Notes under the pieces: model-generated
Seen by the model: the letters and a program-made list of their open reading frames with translations, nothing else
Told to the model about the DNA's origin: nothing
Databases searched by the model: none
Source of the DNA: Bacteroidota bacterium
Lineage (GTDB): Bacteria; Bacteroidota; Bacteroidia; Bacteroidales; Marinifilaceae
Reading direction: 5' to 3'
DNA: 10,245 bases
NCBI GenBank assembly: GCA_023400335.1
Contig: JAEXFF010000415.1
Span: 1 to 10,245, forward strand
Position numbers and translations under genes: made by a program
Shown here: in pieces, positions 4,335-10,245 of the stretch
Layout: each line of letters begins with the position of its first letter
Position numbering within the stretch: the stretch's first letter is position 1

Positions 4335-6284
4335 ATGGGAAAGAAAATAGGAATTTATTTTTTGTTTGGTTTTGTTAGTCTGATGATTATAGGTTTGAGC
4401 GGATGCGAAAAAAAGGATGTGTTCCGTGCTCCGGAGGAGAAACCAAAGGAAGATTTTTTTGACTTTGCGACGACTAAACCGGTAACTGTAAATATAGATT
4501 ATAATTTAAGCAGGCTGAAGAATTATCAGGTATTATTTGAAATTTACGGGGAGAATCCCTTTGAAACCGGTACGGACGGAAGTTTGACCCGGAAAGGAAT
4601 AGAGCCTCTTTTCCGGGGAGCAACAGATACCCAGGGAAAATATTCGGATGAGATTACACTTCCGATCTGGGCAGATGAAGTATACATATGTTCCGATTAT
4701 CCCGGAGCAATTCCGGTTGTCAAATCTGAAGTGACAGGAAATACGATTCGGGTGACAGTTCCTGCTGCCGTAAATTCTCTGATTTCCTCACAGGCTGTCA
4801 CATCAGGAGGGAAGGAATATCCGGACGATATAATGGTGCTGGGAGATTGGGATGAATGGGGATTGCCGGATTATTTACTGGCAGAACGGGCTACGCCTCC
4901 TGCTGACCTGTTATATGGAATTAAAAATGTACTTTGCGGTTGGATAGATATTCGTAAGAATTACCCGGATTTGGTACAACAGGGAGTACGCGTGGAAACT
5001 TCTATCAAAAAGGCAACCAAGATTAAACTCGTTTTCCTGAACAGTACTGCTACGAAGAAAAATGTAGTGGGTTATTACACTTACCCTACGGGAAATCCGC
5101 CAGCCTCTGTGGATGAAATTTCTCAGAAGATCCTGGCATTTCCCCATACTTCTGCTTATTACGGACGGGACGGGGTGAGCCAGGCAGGAGCCTTGAACTT
5201 CGGAGACCAGATTCAGCTGAAGTATTGGGACGGAACAAAATTGGTGGAGGAGTTTCCGGCAGGAGTGAGTATCGGATGGTTTTTAATAGAATCCGGATTT
5301 GAAGTTCGCACAGGAAAAATTAATGGGAAAAAGAATTTCCGTTATTCCGATCCTTTTTTGAATACAGATCATTATCAAAGAACCATTGCTTTATATGATG
5401 ATCAGGCAGAAGGGGATATGATCGCTTTAGGATTTGAAGATGCCTGGTCGGAAAACGGAGGCGGAAATTTTGGGGATGCTCTTTTCTATTTAGAGATGGA
5501 TAAAGAATCCGTAGATTCAGATAAATTGCCTCCCGTAATTGACGGGGAAGGACCAAAGGATGAAGAAAATTATACTACTTATAGGGGAATCTTGGCTTTT
5601 GAGGATATGTGGCCCAAGCAGGGGGATTACGATATGAATGATGTTGTTGTCTCTTATGAAAGTAAGGTTTATAAGCATGTATTGGGAAACCGGGTTTACA
5701 AAATAGTAGACTGCTTTACCCCTTATCATGACGGAGCTTTATTCCAAAATGCATTTGGTTATCAGTTACATCTGGTAGATAAATCAGAAGTCAAAAGTGT
5801 AACAATAGAAGGAAAATCTACTTCTGTTTTTATGAATGGGCAAACCATGGAGCCCCACCAGGAACATCCGACATTTATTTTATATGATAATGCAAGGCAA
5901 GCTGTTAATCAAGGGAGTTTTACAGTTACGACGGAATTCAGGAACGATATAGATTTAAAGAGGTTGGTGCCTCCTTATAATCCTTTTATTATTGTTCAGT
6001 CCGGTGATGGAAGGGGGAGAGAAGTCCACCCGGTAAATTATCCGCCTACGGACTTGGCAGATTTGTCGTTGTTCGGGACTCATGACGATAAAAGCCGCCT
6101 GGAAGATGAACTTTATTATGTATCCGATAATTCCTTTCCGTTTGCTTTGAATTTATCGGGGGTAAGTTCATTTGATTGTCCTACCGAAGGAGTGAGGATT
6201 GATGCGGAATATCCGGAATTTTCAGGCTGGGTTTCTTCCGGTGGGAAACAGGATTCAAAATGGTATTTAAATAAAAATAAATAG
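4335..6284 (+). CDS. LruC-domain-containing lipoprotein (with DUF4114-like region)
   Basis: This is a 649-residue predicted outer-membrane lipoprotein. The N-terminus has K3-K4, a hydrophobic stretch (I5-I19) and the lipobox L-S-G-C with the lipidated Cys at 24. The charged residues after it (E-K-K-D) are compatible with export to the surface, which is inference. The region around 290-390 resembles DUF4114, with a G-F-E-D-A-W motif (366-371) followed by G-D. Residues about 415-640 form a LruC/DUF4842-type domain with A-F-E-D-M-W-P-K-Q-G-D-Y-D-M-N-D (421-436). This acidic motif is typical of the family and plausibly binds calcium. The LruC name comes from a Leptospira lipoprotein; the family is common in Bacteroidales and its role is unknown. 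The start at 4335 was chosen because it gives a clean signal peptide and follows the -7 box. An in-frame ATG at 4311 would add 8 polar residues. It appears monocistronic. Confidence 0.85.
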   Translation: MGKKIGIYFLFGFVSLMIIGLSGCEKKDVFRAPEEKPKEDFFDFATTKPVTVNIDYNLSRLKNYQVLFEIYGENPFETGTDGSLTRKGIEPLFRGATDTQGKYSDEITLPIWADEVYICSDYPGAIPVVKSEVTGNTIRVTVPAAVNSLISSQAVTSGGKEYPDDIMVLGDWDEWGLPDYLLAERATPPADLLYGIKNVLCGWIDIRKNYPDLVQQGVRVETSIKKATKIKLVFLNSTATKKNVVGYYTYPTGNPPASVDEISQKILAFPHTSAYYGRDGVSQAGALNFGDQIQLKYWDGTKLVEEFPAGVSIGWFLIESGFEVRTGKINGKKNFRYSDPFLNTDHYQRTIALYDDQAEGDMIALGFEDAWSENGGGNFGDALFYLEMDKESVDSDKLPPVIDGEGPKDEENYTTYRGILAFEDMWPKQGDYDMNDVVVSYESKVYKHVLGNRVYKIVDCFTPYHDGALFQNAFGYQLHLVDKSEVKSVTIEGKSTSVFMNGQTMEPHQEHPTFILYDNARQAVNQGSFTVTTEFRNDIDLKRLVPPYNPFIIVQSGDGRGREVHPVNYPPTDLADLSLFGTHDDKSRLEDELYYVSDNSFPFALNLSGVSSFDCPTEGVRIDAEYPEFSGWVSSGGKQDSKWYLNKNK

Positions 6285-6292
6285 AGATAAAC

Positions 6293-6425
6293 AAAATATC
6301 CGGATAATTATTTCAGGAGGTAAAAGGCAATTCGAATCGAAGGAAGAAAAGGAATCGGGAAACAAATTCCGTTAATCCGTTTTCAAATAAGTACTCAAAT
6401 TCCTGAAAAATTTTCCGGATATTTT
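6293..6425. terminator. Long imperfect inverted repeat between convergent genes (possible bidirectional terminator or MITE-like element)
   Basis: AAAATATCCGGA (6293-6304) mirrors TCCGGATATTTT (6414-6425) perfectly. After a short mismatch, TTTCAGGA (6311-6318) mirrors TCCTGAAA (6401-6408). The arms of about 26 bp enclose an 82-nt loop. It sits exactly between the lipoprotein stop (6284) and the zinc-ribbon stop (6442), so it could end both transcripts. The long loop is unlike a normal intrinsic terminator, and terminal inverted repeats of this kind are also seen in small non-autonomous elements. No target duplication is obvious. Confidence 0.45.
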
Positions 6426-6441
6426 ATTACATTTATTCCTG

Positions 6442-6720
6442 TTAAGCCTGTTGTTTCCAGCGTTTTAATTGCGGAAAGAATTTTTTCATTTCTTCCATTG
6501 CTTCGGCTTTTGTATAAGTTGTGCCGTTTCCTTTATTGAATTCTTCTGTAAATTGGGCGCAATGTTCGATCATTTCGTCCAGGGTGTAATTCTGAGTGAA
6601 TTTCCCGTCTTGAAAACAATAACAGCAATAGTCTTCATTTCTGCTGCCGTTTTCATTTTTCCCGAATTCTTCTGTAACTGTCATGGGCATACCACAACTC
6701 TGACAAAATTTTGTTTCCAT
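6442..6720 (-). CDS. Small zinc-ribbon protein (Zn_ribbon_2 type)
   Basis: This is a 92-residue protein. F-C-Q-S-C-G-M-P-M near the start and N-E-D-Y-C-C-Y-C-F-Q-D-G-K-F (about 28-41) are the paired cysteine knuckles of the 'putative zinc ribbon' family. They are followed by the usual helical D-E-M-I-E-H-C and a lysine-rich end. The family is widespread and its role is not defined; it probably binds one zinc ion through two CxxC-like pairs. The ATG at 6720 directly precedes the first motif. A -7 box lies about 107 nt upstream (6827-6834). The gene runs toward the lipoprotein gene and has the aldo/keto reductase upstream on the same strand, 183 nt away. Confidence 0.85.
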   Translation of the reverse strand: METKFCQSCGMPMTVTEEFGKNENGSRNEDYCCYCFQDGKFTQNYTLDEMIEHCAQFTEEFNKGNGTTYTKAEAMEEMKKFFPQLKRWKQQA

Positions 6721-6826
6721 ATTTTATTTATTTTAAGGATTCGTTTTTCCCTTTCTTAAGGTTTTTTAGCTTATACACAATGTATCTTTTCGCTTTTGCT
6801 GATGTTATCTAATGTAAATATGGAAA

Positions 6827-6834
6827 CAAAGATA
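6827..6834 (-). promoter_or_regulatory. Candidate -7 box for the zinc-ribbon gene
   Basis: The minus strand reads TATCTTTG (TAnnTTTG). It would give a leader of roughly 100 nt before the ATG at 6720. No -33 TTTG is evident. Its position between the reductase stop and the zinc-ribbon start supports separate transcription of the two genes. Confidence 0.4.
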
Positions 6835-6903
6835 GTTTTTCTCCTTCCTTTTTCTCGTTTTTTATTCTATTTTGGAAAAGGAAAAATTAAATTTAGATAT
6901 TCA

Positions 6904-7740
6904 TCAGATCATTTGCAAGCGTATTTTTTGTGTAGGTGCCGGAAAATAGCGGTTTAGTTCTGAAAGATCTTGTTCCGTTAACCGGATAGAAAGACTTTTA
7001 GCGTTTTCTTCCAGATGCTCCAAAGACGAAGTTTGGGGAATTGCCATGACGTCCGGCTGACGGCATACCCAGGCCAGGGCAATCTGGGAAGGAGTGGCAG
7101 AATGCCGGTCGGCTATGGCTTTTAAGCCGCTGTGATTGAGCAAACGGCCCTGTTCTATAGGAGAATATGCAATGAGTGGTAATTGGTTTTTCTGACACCA
7201 GGGAAGTAAATCGTATTCGATACCTCTGCGGGTTAAATTGTACAAAATTTCGTTGGTGGCGCAGTTATTCCCCTCCGGAAGGGCATAAATTTCTTCCATA
7301 TCTGCTATATCCATATTGCTAACCCCCCATTGCTTAATTTTTCCTTCTTTTTGTAATTCCTGTAAAGCGCAGATTGTTTCTTCCAGCGGAACACGTCCCC
7401 GCCAATGCAAAAGATACAGGTCCAGGTAATCGGTCTTTAATCGTTTTAAACTGTTTTCGCAGGCTGTATGTGTTCCTCTTTGGGTGGCGTGGGAAGGAGC
7501 AACTTTACTGATCAAAAACACGTCTTCCCGCATACCTTTAACGGCTTCACCGACTAGTATTTCTGATCTCCCTTCCCCGTATATTTCTGCAGTGTCGATA
7601 ACAGTCAGTCCCAATTCAATACCTCTTCTTATTACTTTCAGTTCTTCGGCTTTTTTGGAAGCTTTTTCCCCCATGTTCCAGGTACCTTGTCCCAGAACCG
7701 GCACTTTTACTTTATTTCGGAAAGTTATTTCTTTTTTCAT
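6904..7740 (-). CDS. Aldo/keto reductase family oxidoreductase
   Basis: This is a 278-residue cytosolic NAD(P)H-dependent reductase with a (beta/alpha)8 barrel. The AKR catalytic tetrad is complete: D49 and Y54 in V-I-D-T-A-E-I-Y-G, K79 in I-S-K-V, and H112 in L-L-H-W. Other family motifs are V-L-G-Q-G-T-W near the start, G-V-S-N after the middle, and a cofactor-side A-I-P-Q-T-S near the C-terminus (many relatives have IPGT). It resembles the YeaE/DkgA-like bacterial AKRs that act on small aldehydes and keto sugars; the substrate cannot be read from the sequence. The ATG at 7740 is used because the frame upstream offers only a TTG (7755). It is divergent from the MFS exporter across 308 nt, and no clear promoter box was found for it there. 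Confidence 0.9.
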   Translation of the reverse strand: MKKEITFRNKVKVPVLGQGTWNMGEKASKKAEELKVIRRGIELGLTVIDTAEIYGEGRSEILVGEAVKGMREDVFLISKVAPSHATQRGTHTACENSLKRLKTDYLDLYLLHWRGRVPLEETICALQELQKEGKIKQWGVSNMDIADMEEIYALPEGNNCATNEILYNLTRRGIEYDLLPWCQKNQLPLIAYSPIEQGRLLNHSGLKAIADRHSATPSQIALAWVCRQPDVMAIPQTSSLEHLEENAKSLSIRLTEQDLSELNRYFPAPTQKIRLQMI

Positions 7741-8048
7741 CTGGATTCGGATCAATTTTATTTAAATAGAAGTTGATATTCTCTGTATGTCTGGAAAGAC
7801 ATTTCTATACGAATGAAGTGATTTTATAAGGGATTCTACGGAATTTCCACGGGGACGGTTTCAATAAGAGCTTTCCGGAATAAAAGGAGGAAAGGAGAAA
7901 AAAATGAAAATGAAAATCGTTTGTTGAGAGACTTCATCTGAGTTTTAAAATTAAGTTAAATTCACCAAAAGGGCAGAGAAATGCTTTTCTTAAGGGTACC
8001 GGTTTACAAATCAAAATTGTATTTTTGTCCGGATTGTTTTAAAACGGC
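7741..8048. other. Divergent intergenic region (308 bp), no gene
   Basis: This separates the aldo/keto reductase and the exporter. It contains the exporter's -7 box (8020-8027) and a purine-rich AAAAGGAGG tract (7883-7891) before a 7-codon ORF at 7904-7927, which I do not consider a real gene. No repeat or operator pair is clear. Confidence 0.5.
8020..8027 (+). promoter_or_regulatory. -7 box of the MFS exporter gene
   Basis: TATTTTTG matches TAnnTTTG and lies 21 nt before the start codon at 8049, giving a short leader. A possible weak -33 (TTTA at 8003) is closer than usual. Confidence 0.45.
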
Positions 8049-9455
8049 ATGAAAGGATTACAAACTCCAGTCATCACTTCGGATGAGACGGACGGTTTAC
8101 CAAATCCCCGGCGGATTTGGGCGGTTATTGCTGCTTCTTTAGCCTTGGTAATGTCCGTATTGGATGCAAATATTGTCAATATTGTATTGCCGACACTTTC
8201 CCGGGAATTCGGAACCACTCCTTCTACAACAATATGGGTGATGAATGCCTATCAGTTGGCTATAACGGTCTCTCTGCTTTCTTTTTCTTCTTTAGGAGAC
8301 ATTTATGGTTATCGCCGGGTATTCCTTTCCGGAGTAGCGGTGTTTTGTGTGACTTCTTTTATTTGTGCCCTTTCCGGTTCTTTTTGGATGCTGACGACGG
8401 CCCGTGTATTGCAAGGTTTCGGAGCAGCGGCTATTACGAGTGTAAATACGGCTCAGTTGCGGACGATTTATCCCCGGAAGTATCTGGGGCGGGGCATGGG
8501 TATCAATGCTATGGTGGTGGCCGTTTCGGCTGTAGCCGGACCTTCCGTTGCCAGCGCCATTCTTTCTTTAGGGAGCTGGCAATGGCTGTTTGCTATCAAT
8601 ATTCCGCTGGGTATTTTTGCCTGGAGCATGGGCATACGGTTTTTGCCCAAACGGAAAGTACGTCAAAACCATAAATTCGATAAAATCAGCGCTGTCGCCA
8701 ATGCTTTTACTTTTGGTTTGCTGATTTATTCCATGGAAGGGTTTGCTCACCATGAACGTATGGATTTCTTAATTATTCAATTGCTTTTACTGGTGATTGT
8801 CGGTACGTTTTTTCTCCGGCGGCAGTTAAAGCAGAAAGCTCCTTTACTTCCCGTAGATTTGATGCGGATCCCTATTTTTGCCCTTTCGGTAGGAACGTCT
8901 ATATGCTCTTTTACGGCTCAGATGCTAGCTTTGGTTTCTTTGCCTTTTTTATTACAGAATACTTTGGGACGAAGTGAGATTGCTACAGGATTATTGCTAA
9001 CCCCTTGGCCGGTAGCAACTCTTTTTACAGCTCCTTTAGCCGGTTATCTGGTAGAAAAGGTGCATGCCGGTTTACTGGGATGCCTGGGAATGTTGGTTTT
9101 TGCGGCAGGACTATATGCCCTGACGGCTTTACCGCCCGAGCCTGCGGATGCTGATATTGTCTGGCGTATGTTGATATGCGGGGCAGGCTTTGGTTTATTC
9201 CAGACCCCGAATAATAGTACGATTATTTCTTCCGCCCCTACAAACCGGAGCGGAGGGGCCAGTGGCATGATCGGGACAGCACGGTTGCTGGGACAGACTT
9301 TAGGGGCGACTTTAGTAGCTCTTTTATTCAGTCTGTCAAATCAGCAGCATAATACTTTCTCCAGTTTATTTGTCGGAATCGGATTCGCATTAGTGGCGGC
9401 AGCTGTGAGTTGTTTGCGTTTATCCCAACAGATGCCTTTAAAACGGGGACAATAA
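8049..9455 (+). CDS. MFS exporter, DHA2 (EmrB/QacA-type, 14 TM) family
   Basis: This is a 468-residue inner-membrane proton-coupled drug/metabolite exporter. Hydrophobic segments can be counted as 14 helices, the DHA2 arrangement. Family motifs are L-D-A-N-I-V-N-I-V-L-P (38-48, the DHA2 motif in helix 1), G-D-I-Y-G-Y-R-R (83-90, motif A between helices 2 and 3), A-R-V-L-Q-G-F-G (118-125, motif B), A-V-A-G-P-S-V (161-167, motif C, typical of antiporters) and W-Q-W-L-F-A-I-N-I-P (177-186). There is no EmrA-like membrane-fusion gene beside it, so it probably works alone across the inner membrane. The substrate is unknown. The start ATG follows a -7 box by 21 nt. No regulator is adjacent. Confidence 0.92.
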   Translation: MKGLQTPVITSDETDGLPNPRRIWAVIAASLALVMSVLDANIVNIVLPTLSREFGTTPSTTIWVMNAYQLAITVSLLSFSSLGDIYGYRRVFLSGVAVFCVTSFICALSGSFWMLTTARVLQGFGAAAITSVNTAQLRTIYPRKYLGRGMGINAMVVAVSAVAGPSVASAILSLGSWQWLFAINIPLGIFAWSMGIRFLPKRKVRQNHKFDKISAVANAFTFGLLIYSMEGFAHHERMDFLIIQLLLLVIVGTFFLRRQLKQKAPLLPVDLMRIPIFALSVGTSICSFTAQMLALVSLPFLLQNTLGRSEIATGLLLTPWPVATLFTAPLAGYLVEKVHAGLLGCLGMLVFAAGLYALTALPPEPADADIVWRMLICGAGFGLFQTPNNSTIISSAPTNRSGGASGMIGTARLLGQTLGATLVALLFSLSNQQHNTFSSLFVGIGFALVAAAVSCLRLSQQMPLKRGQ

Positions 9456-9618
9456 AAGATAAGGGCGAGAGAGGAATTATTTCGGGGAAAGGGAGGGATG
9501 TTTAGTTGTTCGGCTGTTCCGATGTTTGAATATTCATTAGTTGGGAAGGGAGAAGCTTAGGTCATTTAGCGGAATGAAGAAGGGAGGCGGGAACAAAATG
9601 CCATTCTTTAGAAAGAAA
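9456..9618. other. Convergent intergenic region (163 bp), nothing recognised
   Basis: This purine-rich spacer lies between the exporter and methyltransferase stops. I found no strong hairpin, repeat or ORF. Confidence 0.5.
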
Positions 9619-10098
9619 TCAGAACTTTAAAAGGATGCCTTCTGTTTGTAAAAGTTTTATTTTTATATCCAGACCTCCTGTATAGCCTGTCAGTTTATTC
9701 CCGCTTCCAATGACCCTGTGGCAGGGAATGAAGATCGGTAACGGATTGCGTCCGTTTGTCCTGCCGACAGCCCGGCAGGCTTGCGGAGCACCGGCAAGCG
9801 TTGCTATTTCTCCGTAAGTGGTGGTCTGTCCGTAAGGAATTTGCTGAAGCAGTTCCCAGACTTTTAATTGGAAATCTGTTCCCTGAGGGGCTAAGGGTAA
9901 ACTGAATTTTTGCAGTTTTTTTCCGAAATAAGCATCCAATTGTGCCTTTGCTTCTATAAGTAAAGGAGTTTCTTTTATTTCCGGTTCTGAGGGGGCAAAA
10001 GCAATACGGTCTCCTAACCACAAGCGGATCAGTTGTCCGTTTGTTTCCTGTATGCCGTAACGGCCGATAGCTCCTTCATAAAAATAAATAGCCTGCAT
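9619..10098 (-). CDS. ogt: Methylated-DNA--[protein]-cysteine S-methyltransferase
   Basis: This is a 159-residue DNA repair protein that removes O6-alkyl groups from guanine by irreversible transfer to its own cysteine. The active site is I-P-C-H-R-V-I with Cys126. Upstream is the helix-turn-helix recognition part, with Y-G-E-I-A (95-99) and R-A-V-G-R-T-N-G-R-N-P (109-119). Downstream are G-Y-T-G-G-L (138-143) and the K-x-x-L-L-x-x-E-G tail. The N-terminal 70 or so residues form the variable Ogt/AGT N-domain. The length is that of a stand-alone Ogt-type enzyme with no AraC or Ada zinc domain. The ATG at 10098 gives a normal N-terminus, although the frame stays open to the window edge. TACCTTTC on the minus strand (10121-10114) is a weak -7 candidate. 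Confidence 0.93.
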   Translation of the reverse strand: MQAIYFYEGAIGRYGIQETNGQLIRLWLGDRIAFAPSEPEIKETPLLIEAKAQLDAYFGKKLQKFSLPLAPQGTDFQLKVWELLQQIPYGQTTTYGEIATLAGAPQACRAVGRTNGRNPLPIFIPCHRVIGSGNKLTGYTGGLDIKIKLLQTEGILLKF

Positions 10099-10245
10099 AT
10101 TGCTGATTTTTGCGAAAGGTAAAAAAAAGAAATAATATTTGAGTGTTTTATCGGTCCAATCTGTGGATCTTATCGTATTTTTAGCTGCTGTTCCGGTCGG
10201 ATTATATCCTTTTCCTAAATAAAATCGGTACAGGAAGTAGAGAAA
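10099..10245. other. Upstream region of the methyltransferase, no gene recognised
   Basis: The minus-strand frame of the methyltransferase is open through this region to the window edge (49 codons). The predicted residues are rich in F, Y and K and match no known N-terminal extension, so it is read as AT-rich non-coding DNA. The end of another gene beyond the edge cannot be excluded. Confidence 0.35.

Noticed and set aside
6845..6883. TTCCTTTT/AAAAGGAA hairpin as terminator of the reductase
   Set aside because: The stem is A/T-rich in a low-complexity T/A tract with a 23-nt loop, so chance pairing is likely.
7904..7927. 7-codon ORF after a GGAGG-like tract, as leader peptide of the exporter
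   Set aside because: It lies upstream of the exporter's own promoter box, has no attenuator hairpin, and Bacteroidetes rely little on Shine-Dalgarno sequences.

Overview
The window looks like Bacteroidales DNA (Bacteroides, Parabacteroides, Odoribacter or a relative; the genus cannot be fixed). Exact or near matches to the Bacteroidetes -7 promoter box TAnnTTTG lie upstream of several genes. The integrase is of the IntDOT type found on Bacteroides conjugative and mobilizable elements, and a LruC-domain lipoprotein follows. The left third (about 1-3600) is a decayed mobile element. The right two thirds (about 4300-10245) read as ordinary chromosome.

Left part. Positions 1-240 hold two divergent -7 boxes. 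Next come an 8-codon leader-like ORF and a non-coding stretch (about 365-563) with six small hairpins, two sharing the loop CGAC. After that, all on the minus strand, lie a decayed gene whose C-terminus resembles DUF3408, a RhuM-like DNA-binding ORF, and a tyrosine recombinase gene spanning 1385-3581. The recombinase is broken twice. A TAA codon lies in frame at residue 271, and a 964-nt group II intron (1474-2437) sits one codon past the catalytic tyrosine. The intron boundaries can be set to the base: the 5' end reads GTGCG, the 3' end reads CCTAC with an A at -7, domain V is recognisable, and a candidate EBS1 pairs 6/6 with the exon. Removing the intron restores a normal integrase C-terminus. 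The intron's reverse transcriptase has lost nearly all its coding sequence, leaving about 57 N-terminal and 35 C-terminal codons in different frames.

Middle. About 700 bp without a gene (3600-4310) holds a 10-bp inverted repeat at the integrase start, two interlocked perfect inverted repeats (pseudoknot topology), and two diverged tandem copies of a 250-280 bp unit. The second copy ends in the promoter of the LruC-domain lipoprotein gene.

Right part. The plus-strand lipoprotein gene (4335-6284) faces a small zinc-ribbon gene (minus), and a long imperfect inverted repeat separates them. An aldo/keto reductase (minus) follows and is divergent from a 14-TM DHA2-type MFS exporter (plus). The exporter faces a methylated-DNA--cysteine methyltransferase (minus). 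These look like single transcription units with no obvious shared pathway.

I saw no convincing new multi-gene system. The most unusual object is the ORF-deleted but structurally well-preserved group II intron inside the integrase.
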